Source of the DNA: Steroidobacteraceae bacterium
Lineage (GTDB): Bacteria; Pseudomonadota; Gammaproteobacteria; Steroidobacterales; Steroidobacteraceae
Length of the DNA stretch: 11,292 nt
Direction of reading: 5' to 3'
NCBI GenBank assembly: GCA_025927665.1
Contig: JAICKZ010000085.1
Coordinates: 1 to 11,292 of the forward strand
The stretch's first letter is position 1. Each line of letters starts with the position of its first letter. The translations under genes were made by a program, and so were the position numbers. Shown here one piece after another: positions 1-6,816 of this stretch. The notes beneath the pieces are model-generated. The model was not told where the DNA came from, did not search any database, and saw only the letters and a list, made by a program, of their open reading frames with translations.

Positions 1-1
1 A

Positions 2-367
2 GATGCAGATGTTTTGCCCGATGCCATTGGCTATGTGAGTGCACATGCCACTTCCACGGAACATGGCGATATTGCCGAATCGCAGGCCACGTCGAGATTG
101 TTCGGCAAGCGCATGCCCATTAGCACGCTGAAAGGCCACTTAGGACATACGTTGGGGGCTTGTGGTGCAATTGAAAGTTGGGCTGTAATTGAAATGATGA
201 ATCGCGATTGGTTCTCACCCACGCTGAATCTTGAGAATGTTGATCCACGCTGCGGTGAGCTGGATTACATTATGAATAGTGGTCGCGAATTGCACTGCGA
301 ATATGTGATGAATAATAACTTCGCATTCGGTGGTGTGAATACCTCGCTGATCTACAAACGCATCTAA
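2..367 (+). CDS. Beta-ketoacyl-ACP synthase (FabF-like), 3' end only
   Basis: C-terminal 121 codons of a thiolase-fold ketosynthase, which condenses malonyl-ACP with an acyl-ACP in the cytoplasm. The frame is open to the left edge, so the catalytic Cys and the N-terminal half lie outside. The first catalytic His is in the SAHATSTEHGD segment. The conserved Lys and second His are in LKGHLGHTLGACGAIE. The C-terminal NNFAFGGVNTSLIYKR motif is the usual end of the family, so this end is intact; it stops at tandem TAA TAA. The wording around the second His (LGHTLGACGA), followed by MMNRDWFSPTLNL and GELDYI, reminds me of the FabF-like ketosynthases of aryl-polyene pigment clusters more than of housekeeping FabF; that is from memory. 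It converges on the sigma factor gene 93 bases away, with no clear terminator hairpin between them. Confidence 0.93.
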   Translation, partial: DADVLPDAIGYVSAHATSTEHGDIAESQATSRLFGKRMPISTLKGHLGHTLGACGAIESWAVIEMMNRDWFSPTLNLENVDPRCGELDYIMNSGRELHCEYVMNNNFAFGGVNTSLIYKRI

Positions 368-460
368 TAACTTAGATAAGCGTTGCATTCTGATTACCCT
401 ACAACTTCAAGACGTACAACCGGCGATTAAACCAAGATAGTTATGTGATGATCGCAACGA

Positions 461-1072
461 TTATTCGGGTCGCAGCATTGCCTTACGGATTCCAGCGAAT
501 TCCGAACGCATCCATGCTTTGGCGAAGCGCATCTTGCGATCAATGGTCGCGGTGGAAATATGCAGAATGTTGGTGATCTCTTGCGTCGTATGTCCACCAA
601 AGTAGTGCAAATCGCAAGCCTTGGCTGCAACAGGATCGAGCATCGCCAGTTGTTCCAGGGCTTCGTGTAGCTCGAGCAATAGTTCATCGCTTTCTGCTTG
701 CACCTTCATGGTCTCGTCACCGGTATCTTCTATCGACACAGAGAGTTGACGTTTGCGTTTGCGCTTGCGTGCGTATTCCACCAATACCCAACGCATTTGA
801 ATGGCGCAACTGGCGAAAAAGTGTTGGGTATCATTGTATCCTTCAAAGCCTCGTTTCATCCGATTTAAGGCCGCATGCACAACATCCGTTGCATGCAATG
901 TGTGTCCGCGCACTTCACGACGCATATAACGACGACCCAGTTCGCGTAGTCGTTGATAAACATCCGGTGTCAGCAACGAAAAAACATCGCCTTTCTGCAG
1001 CGATTTCGTTACCGCTGCGTCCGCGCTTGCATATGCACTTGCAGTTGGTTTAGGTTGTGGAGTCGCATTCAT
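461..1072 (-). CDS. ECF-type RNA polymerase sigma factor (TIGR02999-like)
   Basis: A 203-residue alternative sigma factor that would direct core RNA polymerase to a small regulon. After an Ala/Pro/Thr-rich tail of about 25 residues comes region 2 (about 30-105), with LHATDVVHAALNRM at 59-72 and the FFASCAIQMRWVLVEYARKR helix at 85-104. A very basic stretch, RKRKRKR, is at 102-108. Region 4 (about 134-190) carries the helix-turn-helix: LDPVAAKACDLHYFGG, then TTQEITNILHISTATIDRKM. This wording matches the TIGR02999 (sigma70_ECF-like) group and not RpoE. The start is the ATG at 1072, the first possible one, with only a weak purine-rich site upstream. No anti-sigma gene lies beside it, so control may be transcriptional or through an unlinked partner. 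The flanking genes do not reveal its regulon. Confidence 0.93.
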   Translation of the reverse strand: MNATPQPKPTASAYASADAAVTKSLQKGDVFSLLTPDVYQRLRELGRRYMRREVRGHTLHATDVVHAALNRMKRGFEGYNDTQHFFASCAIQMRWVLVEYARKRKRKRQLSVSIEDTGDETMKVQAESDELLLELHEALEQLAMLDPVAAKACDLHYFGGHTTQEITNILHISTATIDRKMRFAKAWMRSEFAGIRKAMLRPE

Positions 1073-1433
1073 CGTTATCTACCAAGATAAACGGCACCTA
1101 TCATTCAGTTCAATCGCCACTCATTAGTGTATAAGAAGACGTGACCATCGTCGCAACGGAAAACACGAATCCAATCACAACCGATATCGCGACCGTTTGC
1201 AATATTGTCGTCATCTGTCACTTGTTGGGTGGGAGTCGTCGAAACTCATGACAAGCCAGAACTTATTGAGTAATTGTCATAGGTTACGTCAGAATGCTTT
1301 CATTGCATGACATTGTTGTAGTCATCTGACTTACAAAAAATTAAGTATTGCGATATAGACATCAGACTAGTTGACTTTTTTTGATGAACAGAGCAGAGGA
1401 ATGCTTAGTCGAAATCGAGTAGTACCTAGAAAC
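1073..1433. other. Gene-free stretch between sigma factor and beta-helix genes
   Basis: These 361 bases lie between the start of the sigma gene and the 3' end of the beta-helix gene. Apart from the predicted promoter at 1128-1156 I see no convincing gene, RNA gene or GC-rich terminator stem. The octamer GTCATCTG occurs twice (near 1210 and 1321). The second copy sits in a short palindrome, AGTCATCTGACT. A run of seven T lies near 1377-1383. No function is assigned. Confidence 0.5.
1128..1156 (-). promoter_or_regulatory. Predicted sigma70-type promoter of the ECF sigma gene
   Basis: On the minus strand a TTGCGA -35 (1156-1151) is separated by exactly 17 bases from a TATACA -10 (1133-1128). 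Each hexamer matches four of six consensus bases. Initiation would be near 1120, giving a leader of about 48 bases before the ATG at 1072. This is inferred from sequence only. Confidence 0.5.
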
Positions 1434-3464
1434 TCATTTGCGTATCTCAATATCATCTTTAATTCCGGCATTTTCGATTATGGCATTGGCTTCTGCAGGC
1501 CAGTGATGATCAGTAATCTCATCGTTGCCATCCATGTCGTTATTATTGTAACTGCTGGCTGCAGACAGCCCTTTGCTTGGTGAGTACCAATTCTTCACGA
1601 TATGGTTGTCTGTGGATGCTCTGCGTGGTGCAGCATCAGCCAGGGTATTTATGAAGAACCAGGTTCCTGCGCCATCGATAACATTGTTGCGAACGGTAAG
1701 ATAGCGTGATCCTTCATCCAGATAGAGTCCAATTCTGTCCGGGATGTTAAAAATATAATTTTCTGCGATAAGCGTATCCGGACTTGCGGATAGATTGTAA
1801 ATCGCACCGCCATCGTGAAATAGTTTCTTAATGTCGTGTATGCGGTTATATGCAACCACCACGCGTCGATGCAAAGTAGGCGTTTCGTAAGTAGGGTTTT
1901 GTGCAAAATCGTAATAGCCTCTTTGTCCGCGATATACAGCGTTGCCACCCACATCATTCATTCCCCATCCCCAGCCGATATCAATTCCATCATAGGGTGC
2001 ATCATAAATCTCGTTATGAATAATGATCGCGCCATCGACATAGGTACTTAGTATCGCGCTGTTATCCATGTACACCTGACTTACTCCATGAATGCGATTA
2101 TTCGCGATGATGATATCGCGATTGGCTTTGCGAAGATCGGTTGGGTGATGAGCATCGGGACTAATGCCACCTGCTAAAATTGCACCACCAGCTAAATCAT
2201 AAAAATGACTGCGCTTGATGTCGATGCTGCGTGCACCCAAGCCAACATGCGTCGCATTCGCATCGTCGTTATTGCCAATACCCAGTGCAATTTGTCCCAA
2301 GTGCGCAAAAGTCACTTGATCAAACACGATGTGCTCTGCGGCAGCGACTTGCACTGCTGCAGGCATTTGCTTCCATTCATTACGTTGTGCTTCAAACCCT
2401 TTGCATCCCCAGCGACAACTGGTAATTGCATCTTTGGGTCGAGTTCGCAATGTGCCCGCGAGAAATGCGCCGCTCTGCTGATCAGTATAACCTTCACTTG
2501 TCGAAGGTGCACTCCAGCTTGCATACGAAAATTGAATACCGATGAATGAAAGATCGCGTACCGGATGCGCGTACGTACCACCAATTGACACAAGGTATTG
2601 CAAGTGTGGTAGTTCAACCTCTTGCTGTTGCGGGTTGACACCAGAGGCGGGTAGGTAATACAGCTTGCCAGCTTTTGAATCGATATAGAACTGTCCAGGC
2701 TCGGTAAGAAAGTTAAGTGAATTGGCAAGAAACAACTGCGAGGTGTTTTCACCTACCGGCGCATTCAACGTGTCGTAACCCCAAGTATTATTGTCCCATG
2801 CAGGTTGTTGCATTAACAATGTGCGACCAACAATCTTTTTCACTGGCGCAATTCGATTAGTGAACCAGCCCGTCGAGTGCACTTCGAGTTTGTCCTGCGC
2901 GGCCAAGGATGATAAGTAATCATACTTTGAGTCGTTAAGCACCATGCCTTCAGCAGTGAACGTTGCTAATGAACGCTCCAAAGGTATGGATCCGAATTTC
3001 ATCAAGTGTCCATCGGCCCATATCTGTCGCGCATTGGTTCCTGGTGGAACATCAGCGACAAATATATTTCGTGCCACATCGAAGGATTTCCATCCAGTAA
3101 CAGAAATAGATCCAACGATGATGGGATTAGAATTAGATTGAGGTTTCCATGTAACCTTGGTGTTGTACTGTCCACCATCGGCGGCGGTAAAACGTAAAGG
3201 TTTGGTAAGCCGATACACGCCATCGCCTAACTCAACAATGACATTGGATGAGGCGTTGACAACTCTCACTGCACGCTGCGCACGTTGCAAAGTTTTGAAT
3301 GGTTTGTCGCGTGAACCGTCGCCACTATCGTCGCCTTGTATCGAAACATAATAAGTAATTGTGTTGATGGTGGACGTGTTTTCAGGAATGAATCCTGCCG
3401 TACAAGGAAGCGACACAAAAATCAATCCCAACCCCGCAATCATTACTAATTTGATGAATCGCAT
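1434..3464 (-). CDS. Secreted right-handed parallel beta-helix protein (possible carbohydrate-active enzyme)
   Basis: A 676-residue exported protein. The chosen ATG (3464) starts a clear Sec signal peptide: MRFIK, then a hydrophobic run, ending near PCTAG. It has a good AGGTGA ribosome site. The frame is open 26 codons further upstream, but those would bury the signal peptide. The mature protein opens with YYVSIQGDDSGDGSRDKPFK, the common opening of secreted parallel beta-helix enzymes. Next come a VELGDGVYRL segment and an inserted region with SISVTGWKSF and RQIWADGHLM, as in GH141-like and related beta-helix glycan-active proteins. The second half has helix-rung sequences such as IIIANNRIHGVS, IIIHNEIYDAPYDGIDIGWG, VVVAYNRIHDI and LIAENYIFNI. 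An Asp/Gly-rich HDGGAIYNL lies between rungs. It is likely periplasmic or extracellular. The substrate cannot be read from the sequence; GH141 is from memory. It shares the strand of the pilus operon, but more than 300 bases separate them. Confidence 0.85.
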   Translation of the reverse strand: MRFIKLVMIAGLGLIFVSLPCTAGFIPENTSTINTITYYVSIQGDDSGDGSRDKPFKTLQRAQRAVRVVNASSNVIVELGDGVYRLTKPLRFTAADGGQYNTKVTWKPQSNSNPIIVGSISVTGWKSFDVARNIFVADVPPGTNARQIWADGHLMKFGSIPLERSLATFTAEGMVLNDSKYDYLSSLAAQDKLEVHSTGWFTNRIAPVKKIVGRTLLMQQPAWDNNTWGYDTLNAPVGENTSQLFLANSLNFLTEPGQFYIDSKAGKLYYLPASGVNPQQQEVELPHLQYLVSIGGTYAHPVRDLSFIGIQFSYASWSAPSTSEGYTDQQSGAFLAGTLRTRPKDAITSCRWGCKGFEAQRNEWKQMPAAVQVAAAEHIVFDQVTFAHLGQIALGIGNNDDANATHVGLGARSIDIKRSHFYDLAGGAILAGGISPDAHHPTDLRKANRDIIIANNRIHGVSQVYMDNSAILSTYVDGAIIIHNEIYDAPYDGIDIGWGWGMNDVGGNAVYRGQRGYYDFAQNPTYETPTLHRRVVVAYNRIHDIKKLFHDGGAIYNLSASPDTLIAENYIFNIPDRIGLYLDEGSRYLTVRNNVIDGAGTWFFINTLADAAPRRASTDNHIVKNWYSPSKGLSAASSYNNNDMDGNDEITDHHWPAEANAIIENAGIKDDIEIRK

Positions 3465-3468
3465 ATAA

Positions 3469-3474
3469 TCACCT
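3469..3474 (-). promoter_or_regulatory. Ribosome binding site deciding the beta-helix gene start
   Basis: AGGTGA lies four bases before the ATG at 3464 on the minus strand. Together with the signal peptide that follows, it supports this start over the in-frame codon at 3542. Confidence 0.65.
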
Positions 3475-3544
3475 ATGACACTGAGCAAGTCATTGAACAT
3501 CGCAACCAACATAAATCGGTTTGTGACATCAACTATTGGCAAGT

Positions 3545-3751
3545 ATGCATGAGTTGACGATGCTGATCTACGAATGTGTGGTCGATGGAATGGTGTCAGG
3601 TTGCACGCTTAGTTCTGACAGTAAAGAAAAATTTCGTCACATGATGGATGTGGAATATAAAGCCAATATGCGGATATTGGATCACATTACCTCTCGGGAT
3701 GATCGACGTGAGGATGTGATGAAGAGGATCATGGCTAGGAAATTCTCCTAA
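3545..3751 (+). CDS. Small uncharacterised protein frame, 68 aa
   Basis: I do not recognise this protein. It is the only frame that occupies the gap between the start of the beta-helix gene and the end of mshG, and it runs opposite to both. The ATG at 3545 follows an in-frame TTG at 3536; ribosome-site support is weak for either. The N-terminal third is mildly hydrophobic with two Cys (MHELTMLIYECVVDGMVSGC). The rest is charged and helix-prone, rich in Lys, Arg, Asp, Glu and Met (for example DDRREDVMKRIMARKF). It has no signal peptide, clear membrane segment or recognisable domain. A perfect TATAAT lies on the plus strand at 3464-3469, but no -35 stands at a suitable distance. Its position resembles where pilin genes begin in other MSHA loci, but strand and sequence do not fit a pilin. 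It could be a chance frame. Confidence 0.4.
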   Translation: MHELTMLIYECVVDGMVSGCTLSSDSKEKFRHMMDVEYKANMRILDHITSRDDRREDVMKRIMARKFS

Positions 3752-3789
3752 CAATTCTCGATGACGTATGCAAATCACTATTAGATCAA

Positions 3790-5016
3790 CTACCCACCAA
3801 CCTTGCCGATCATCTCCCACATCGGCAAGAAAATACCCAGTGCCAGGATGCACACCATGCCACCTACACACACGATCAAGATAGGTTCGATTGCAGCGCT
3901 GAGATTTTTTAAAGCGTAATCGACTTCGCGTTCATAAAAATCGGCGACTTCGTCGAGCAGCTCCGACAGCTCTCCAGTTTCTTCACCCACTGACATCATT
4001 TGTAATACCAATGGTGGAAACATTTCCACACTGGTTGCAGCGTGGCTGAGTGGATCACCACGCTCAACTGCGATTCGCAAACGGTTAATACGCTCCGCCA
4101 TGAATTCATTGCCTGCTGATTTTGCAATGACGTTCAGGGTTTGAATCATTGGCATGCCGGCAGCAAGTGAAATGGCTAACGATCTGCTGACGCGTGCTAG
4201 GATCGCCTCATGCGTCAACCTGCCGAGTATCGGCAATTTCAATCGCCATTCATCCCATTGAAGACGTCCATGTGTGGTTGCTAGATATTTGCGAATTGCG
4301 AGCGTCATGGCAACCATGCCCAAGATCACGACGTACCAATAGTTAATGGTGAAATCGGAGACACCCATGATAATGCGTGTTGGTAATGGGATGTTATCGC
4401 CAAGTGCTTTGAATAAAGGTGCAAATTTTGGAATGACGAAGGTGGTTAGAATACCCACTGCGATTGCCAGTACTATCATGACGATAATGGGATAACGCAT
4501 CGCGGATTTTACGCGCTGACGTGTTTCATCATCTTGTTGCAGATATTCGGCCATGCGTTTGAACGAGCCTTCCAACGTACCGGTGGCTTCACCGACACGA
4601 ACGATGCTGATGTATAACGGTGGAAAAATAGTTGGATGCCGTGCAAAGCTCGTGGCAAGGTCACGTCCCGATTCAAGACTGCCAAGAATATCTTCCAGTG
4701 CTTCGCGTAGTACCAAATTATGTGTTGACATGGCCAAACTACGTAAACCTTTGAGTAAAGGAATGCCGGCTTTTGTCACCGTGAACATTTGTCGTGAGAA
4801 CAGCACGAGGTCAGCGGTTTTTGGCTTTCCTGTGCCGAGAAGTTTTGAGAATTTAGCTAAATCGATATCGCCAGTGCCACCCAGTAGGGTGATCTCAACG
4901 GGAGTGATGCCACCACTCATCAAACGCGAGGCCACATTGTCTGCTGTATCGCCGTCAAGGCGTCCGGTGACCAACTCACCACGTGCAGAACGTCCTTTAT
5001 AAGTATACAAAGGCAT
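3790..5016 (-). CDS. mshG: MSHA pilus inner-membrane platform protein MshG (GspF/PilC family)
   Basis: A 408-residue inner-membrane platform protein on which the assembly ATPase acts to insert pilins into the fibre. It begins with the family's MPLYTYKGRSARGELVTG segment. Two GspF domains follow: the first (about 70-195) with FSRQMFTVTKAGIPLLKGL and IVRVGEATGTLEGSF (137-151), the second with ARVSRSLAISLAAGMPMIQ and MMSVGEETGELSELL. Predicted membrane segments are near 174-200, 225-245 and 377-400. Length is normal for the family. The ATG overlaps the mshE stop by one base (TGATG), suggesting coupled translation. It is the last gene of the operon, with no clear terminator after its TAG. The mshF and pilin genes expected next in Vibrio-type loci are absent. 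MshG, not T2SS GspF or PilC, is inferred from the neighbours. Confidence 0.92.
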   Translation of the reverse strand: MPLYTYKGRSARGELVTGRLDGDTADNVASRLMSGGITPVEITLLGGTGDIDLAKFSKLLGTGKPKTADLVLFSRQMFTVTKAGIPLLKGLRSLAMSTHNLVLREALEDILGSLESGRDLATSFARHPTIFPPLYISIVRVGEATGTLEGSFKRMAEYLQQDDETRQRVKSAMRYPIIVMIVLAIAVGILTTFVIPKFAPLFKALGDNIPLPTRIIMGVSDFTINYWYVVILGMVAMTLAIRKYLATTHGRLQWDEWRLKLPILGRLTHEAILARVSRSLAISLAAGMPMIQTLNVIAKSAGNEFMAERINRLRIAVERGDPLSHAATSVEMFPPLVLQMMSVGEETGELSELLDEVADFYEREVDYALKNLSAAIEPILIVCVGGMVCILALGIFLPMWEMIGKVGG

Positions 5017-6809
5017 CAGGCACGCTCTTGTTTCAACGATTGTTCAATCAGCGCATCGGTAAGTAATGGATCATCATTTTGTTCAACGCCACTGGTAACA
5101 CCAATCGCTTCGCTAAGCGTAGTTCCACCTTGTGCTGCAAGTTGGATGGCGCTTTGTGTTAATGAAATGAATCCAGGACGCAGGCGTGCCGCTGCTGCAA
5201 ATCCGATGGAGTCATTGCGGCGTATGAAGTCCGTCAGACCGCGATCCAGTTCCAGCAATTCATATACTGCAACACGACCTCGATATCCGGAAAGATTGCA
5301 ATAGCTGCAACCATTGCCTTGCTTAAATTGCATGCTGGTAGCGGCAGCTCCAACATGTGCATGCAACCATGCCGATTGATGTTCATCAAGCTCAATTGGC
5401 TGTATGCAGTTTTCACAGATACGACGTACCAAGCGTTGCGCGACTACGCCATGCAATGCGGTGGCAATCATGAATCCAGCCGCGCCCATGTCCAGTAATC
5501 GATTGACGGTCGCAATTGAATTCATGGTGTGCAGTGTAGAAAAAACTAAGTGTCCGGTAATAGCGGCACGCAGACCGATATCAACGGTTTCCTGATCACG
5601 CATTTCACCGATCAAAATAATGTCGGGATCTTGTCGTAGTGTGGTGCGTAGTACGCGTGCAAAATCTAAACCGATTTTTTGATTGACTTGTACTTGATTG
5701 ATACGATCAAGACGATACTCAACCGGATCCTCGACGGTAATGATTTTAGTATCCGCGTGATTGAGATGATTCAATGCGGAATACAAGGTTGTAGTTTTGC
5801 CACTGCCGGTAGGACCGGTGACCAATAACATACCGGCACTGCGCTCGATGAGATCGCGGAAACGTTCCAACATTCTGTCAGGCATGCCGAGTTGCTCCAG
5901 CGGCATCAAGTTTGCTGATTGATCCAGCAAACGCATGACGATCGATTCGCCAAACTGTGTCGGCATGGTGGACAAGCGGATATCGATCGATTTGTGTCCA
6001 ACCTTGATAGAGAAACGTCCGTCCTGTGGCAAACGTTTTTCTGCAATATCTAATCCGCACATCAACTTCAGACGAGTGACCAATGCACCCGCAACACGAC
6101 GACCATCAATATTTTGTTCGTGCAAGATGCCATCCACACGTTGCCTAACACGCAACGAATTTTCTCCAGGTTCAATATGCAAATCCGAAGCGCGCAACTG
6201 AATGGCATCGTGGAACATGGTTTGAATTAAACGAATGACCGGCGCATCTGCAGAGCCATCTTCAACCGCAAGTTGTTCGATATCGATGTCGCCATCACGC
6301 AATTCTTCGCGCACTTCCTGTGCGATGGATGCAATTTCGTCAGTACGACGATACGCAACGTCAATTACTTTCAATAGATCGGTTTCCTTCACCAACGCCA
6401 ATCGCAATGGCTTTTTCAAGCGTGCAACCAGTTCATCATAGGCAACCAGATCAGTGGGATCTGCCATGCCTACCATCAGGGTGCGTGTATCCGCTTGTAA
6501 CACGATGGCGCGAAAGCGTCGCGCTAATGTTTCCGGCAACAAGCGAACGGTGGTGGGATCGAGTGTGGCTTGTTTGATATCAATGAATGGAATTTTTAAA
6601 TGTTGCGCCAACACTTCTTGTAAAGTTTCTTCGCGCACGATGTTCAAATCAGTGACGACGCGGCCAAATTTGTGGCCGGTACGTTTTTGTTCTGCTAAAA
6701 CCGCAGCCAATTGTTCTTCGGTGATGATGCCGCATTCAACCAGCAATTCACCAAGACGAATTTTTTTTCTGCGCAGATCGTTAATAGGTGGAGTGGTAGC
6801 GGGATTCAT
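5016..6809 (-). CDS. mshE: MSHA pilus assembly ATPase MshE (GspE/PilB family)
   Basis: A 597-residue hexameric cytoplasmic ATPase that powers pilus extension. The N-terminal MshEN domain (about 15-75), known in V. cholerae to bind cyclic di-GMP, has two tandem motifs. The first has R18, L19, G20, L23, L34, L38 and Q41; the second has F48, G49, V52, L63, L67 and H70. The catalytic half shows Walker A GPTGSGKT (332-339), the Asp box around 360-364, Walker B DPDIILIGEMRD (394-405, Glu402) and a His box TGHLVFSTLHT (418-428). It also has a zinc-type tetracysteine: Cys465, Cys468, Cys501 and Cys504. All key ATPase residues are intact. The ATG lies seven bases after the mshL stop without a clear ribosome site, so coupling is likely; its own stop overlaps the mshG start. 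The c-di-GMP domain implies post-translational control of piliation. Confidence 0.95.
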   Translation of the reverse strand: MNPATTPPINDLRRKKIRLGELLVECGIITEEQLAAVLAEQKRTGHKFGRVVTDLNIVREETLQEVLAQHLKIPFIDIKQATLDPTTVRLLPETLARRFRAIVLQADTRTLMVGMADPTDLVAYDELVARLKKPLRLALVKETDLLKVIDVAYRRTDEIASIAQEVREELRDGDIDIEQLAVEDGSADAPVIRLIQTMFHDAIQLRASDLHIEPGENSLRVRQRVDGILHEQNIDGRRVAGALVTRLKLMCGLDIAEKRLPQDGRFSIKVGHKSIDIRLSTMPTQFGESIVMRLLDQSANLMPLEQLGMPDRMLERFRDLIERSAGMLLVTGPTGSGKTTTLYSALNHLNHADTKIITVEDPVEYRLDRINQVQVNQKIGLDFARVLRTTLRQDPDIILIGEMRDQETVDIGLRAAITGHLVFSTLHTMNSIATVNRLLDMGAAGFMIATALHGVVAQRLVRRICENCIQPIELDEHQSAWLHAHVGAAATSMQFKQGNGCSYCNLSGYRGRVAVYELLELDRGLTDFIRRNDSIGFAAAARLRPGFISLTQSAIQLAAQGGTTLSEAIGVTSGVEQNDDPLLTDALIEQSLKQERA

Positions 6810-6816
6810 GATGGCA

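Noticed and set aside
368..460. Terminator between the ketosynthase and sigma factor genes
   Set aside because: The gap holds only scattered short complementarities (for example GTTGC and GCAAC far apart) and no compact stem with a T-run.
1371..1583. Plus-strand frame of 70 codons spanning the end of the beta-helix gene
   Set aside because: Starts in a low-complexity region and is antisense to the beta-helix gene; no support.
3465..3542. Longer N-terminus for the beta-helix protein
   Set aside because: Would bury the signal peptide; the ATG at 3464 has a good ribosome site.
3736..3750. TAGGA...TCCTA inverted repeat near the end of the small frame
   Set aside because: Five-base AT-rich stem without a T-run; too weak to call a terminator.
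3596..3871. Minus-strand frame of 91 codons overlapping the end of mshG
   Set aside because: Starts inside mshG in another frame; aromatic- and His-rich composition looks like a chance frame and no start signal is seen.
4553..5002. Open frame of 149 codons on the plus strand inside mshG
   Set aside because: Antisense to a clear, conserved gene; composition (Arg/Ser/Pro-rich) is that of a reverse-strand shadow.
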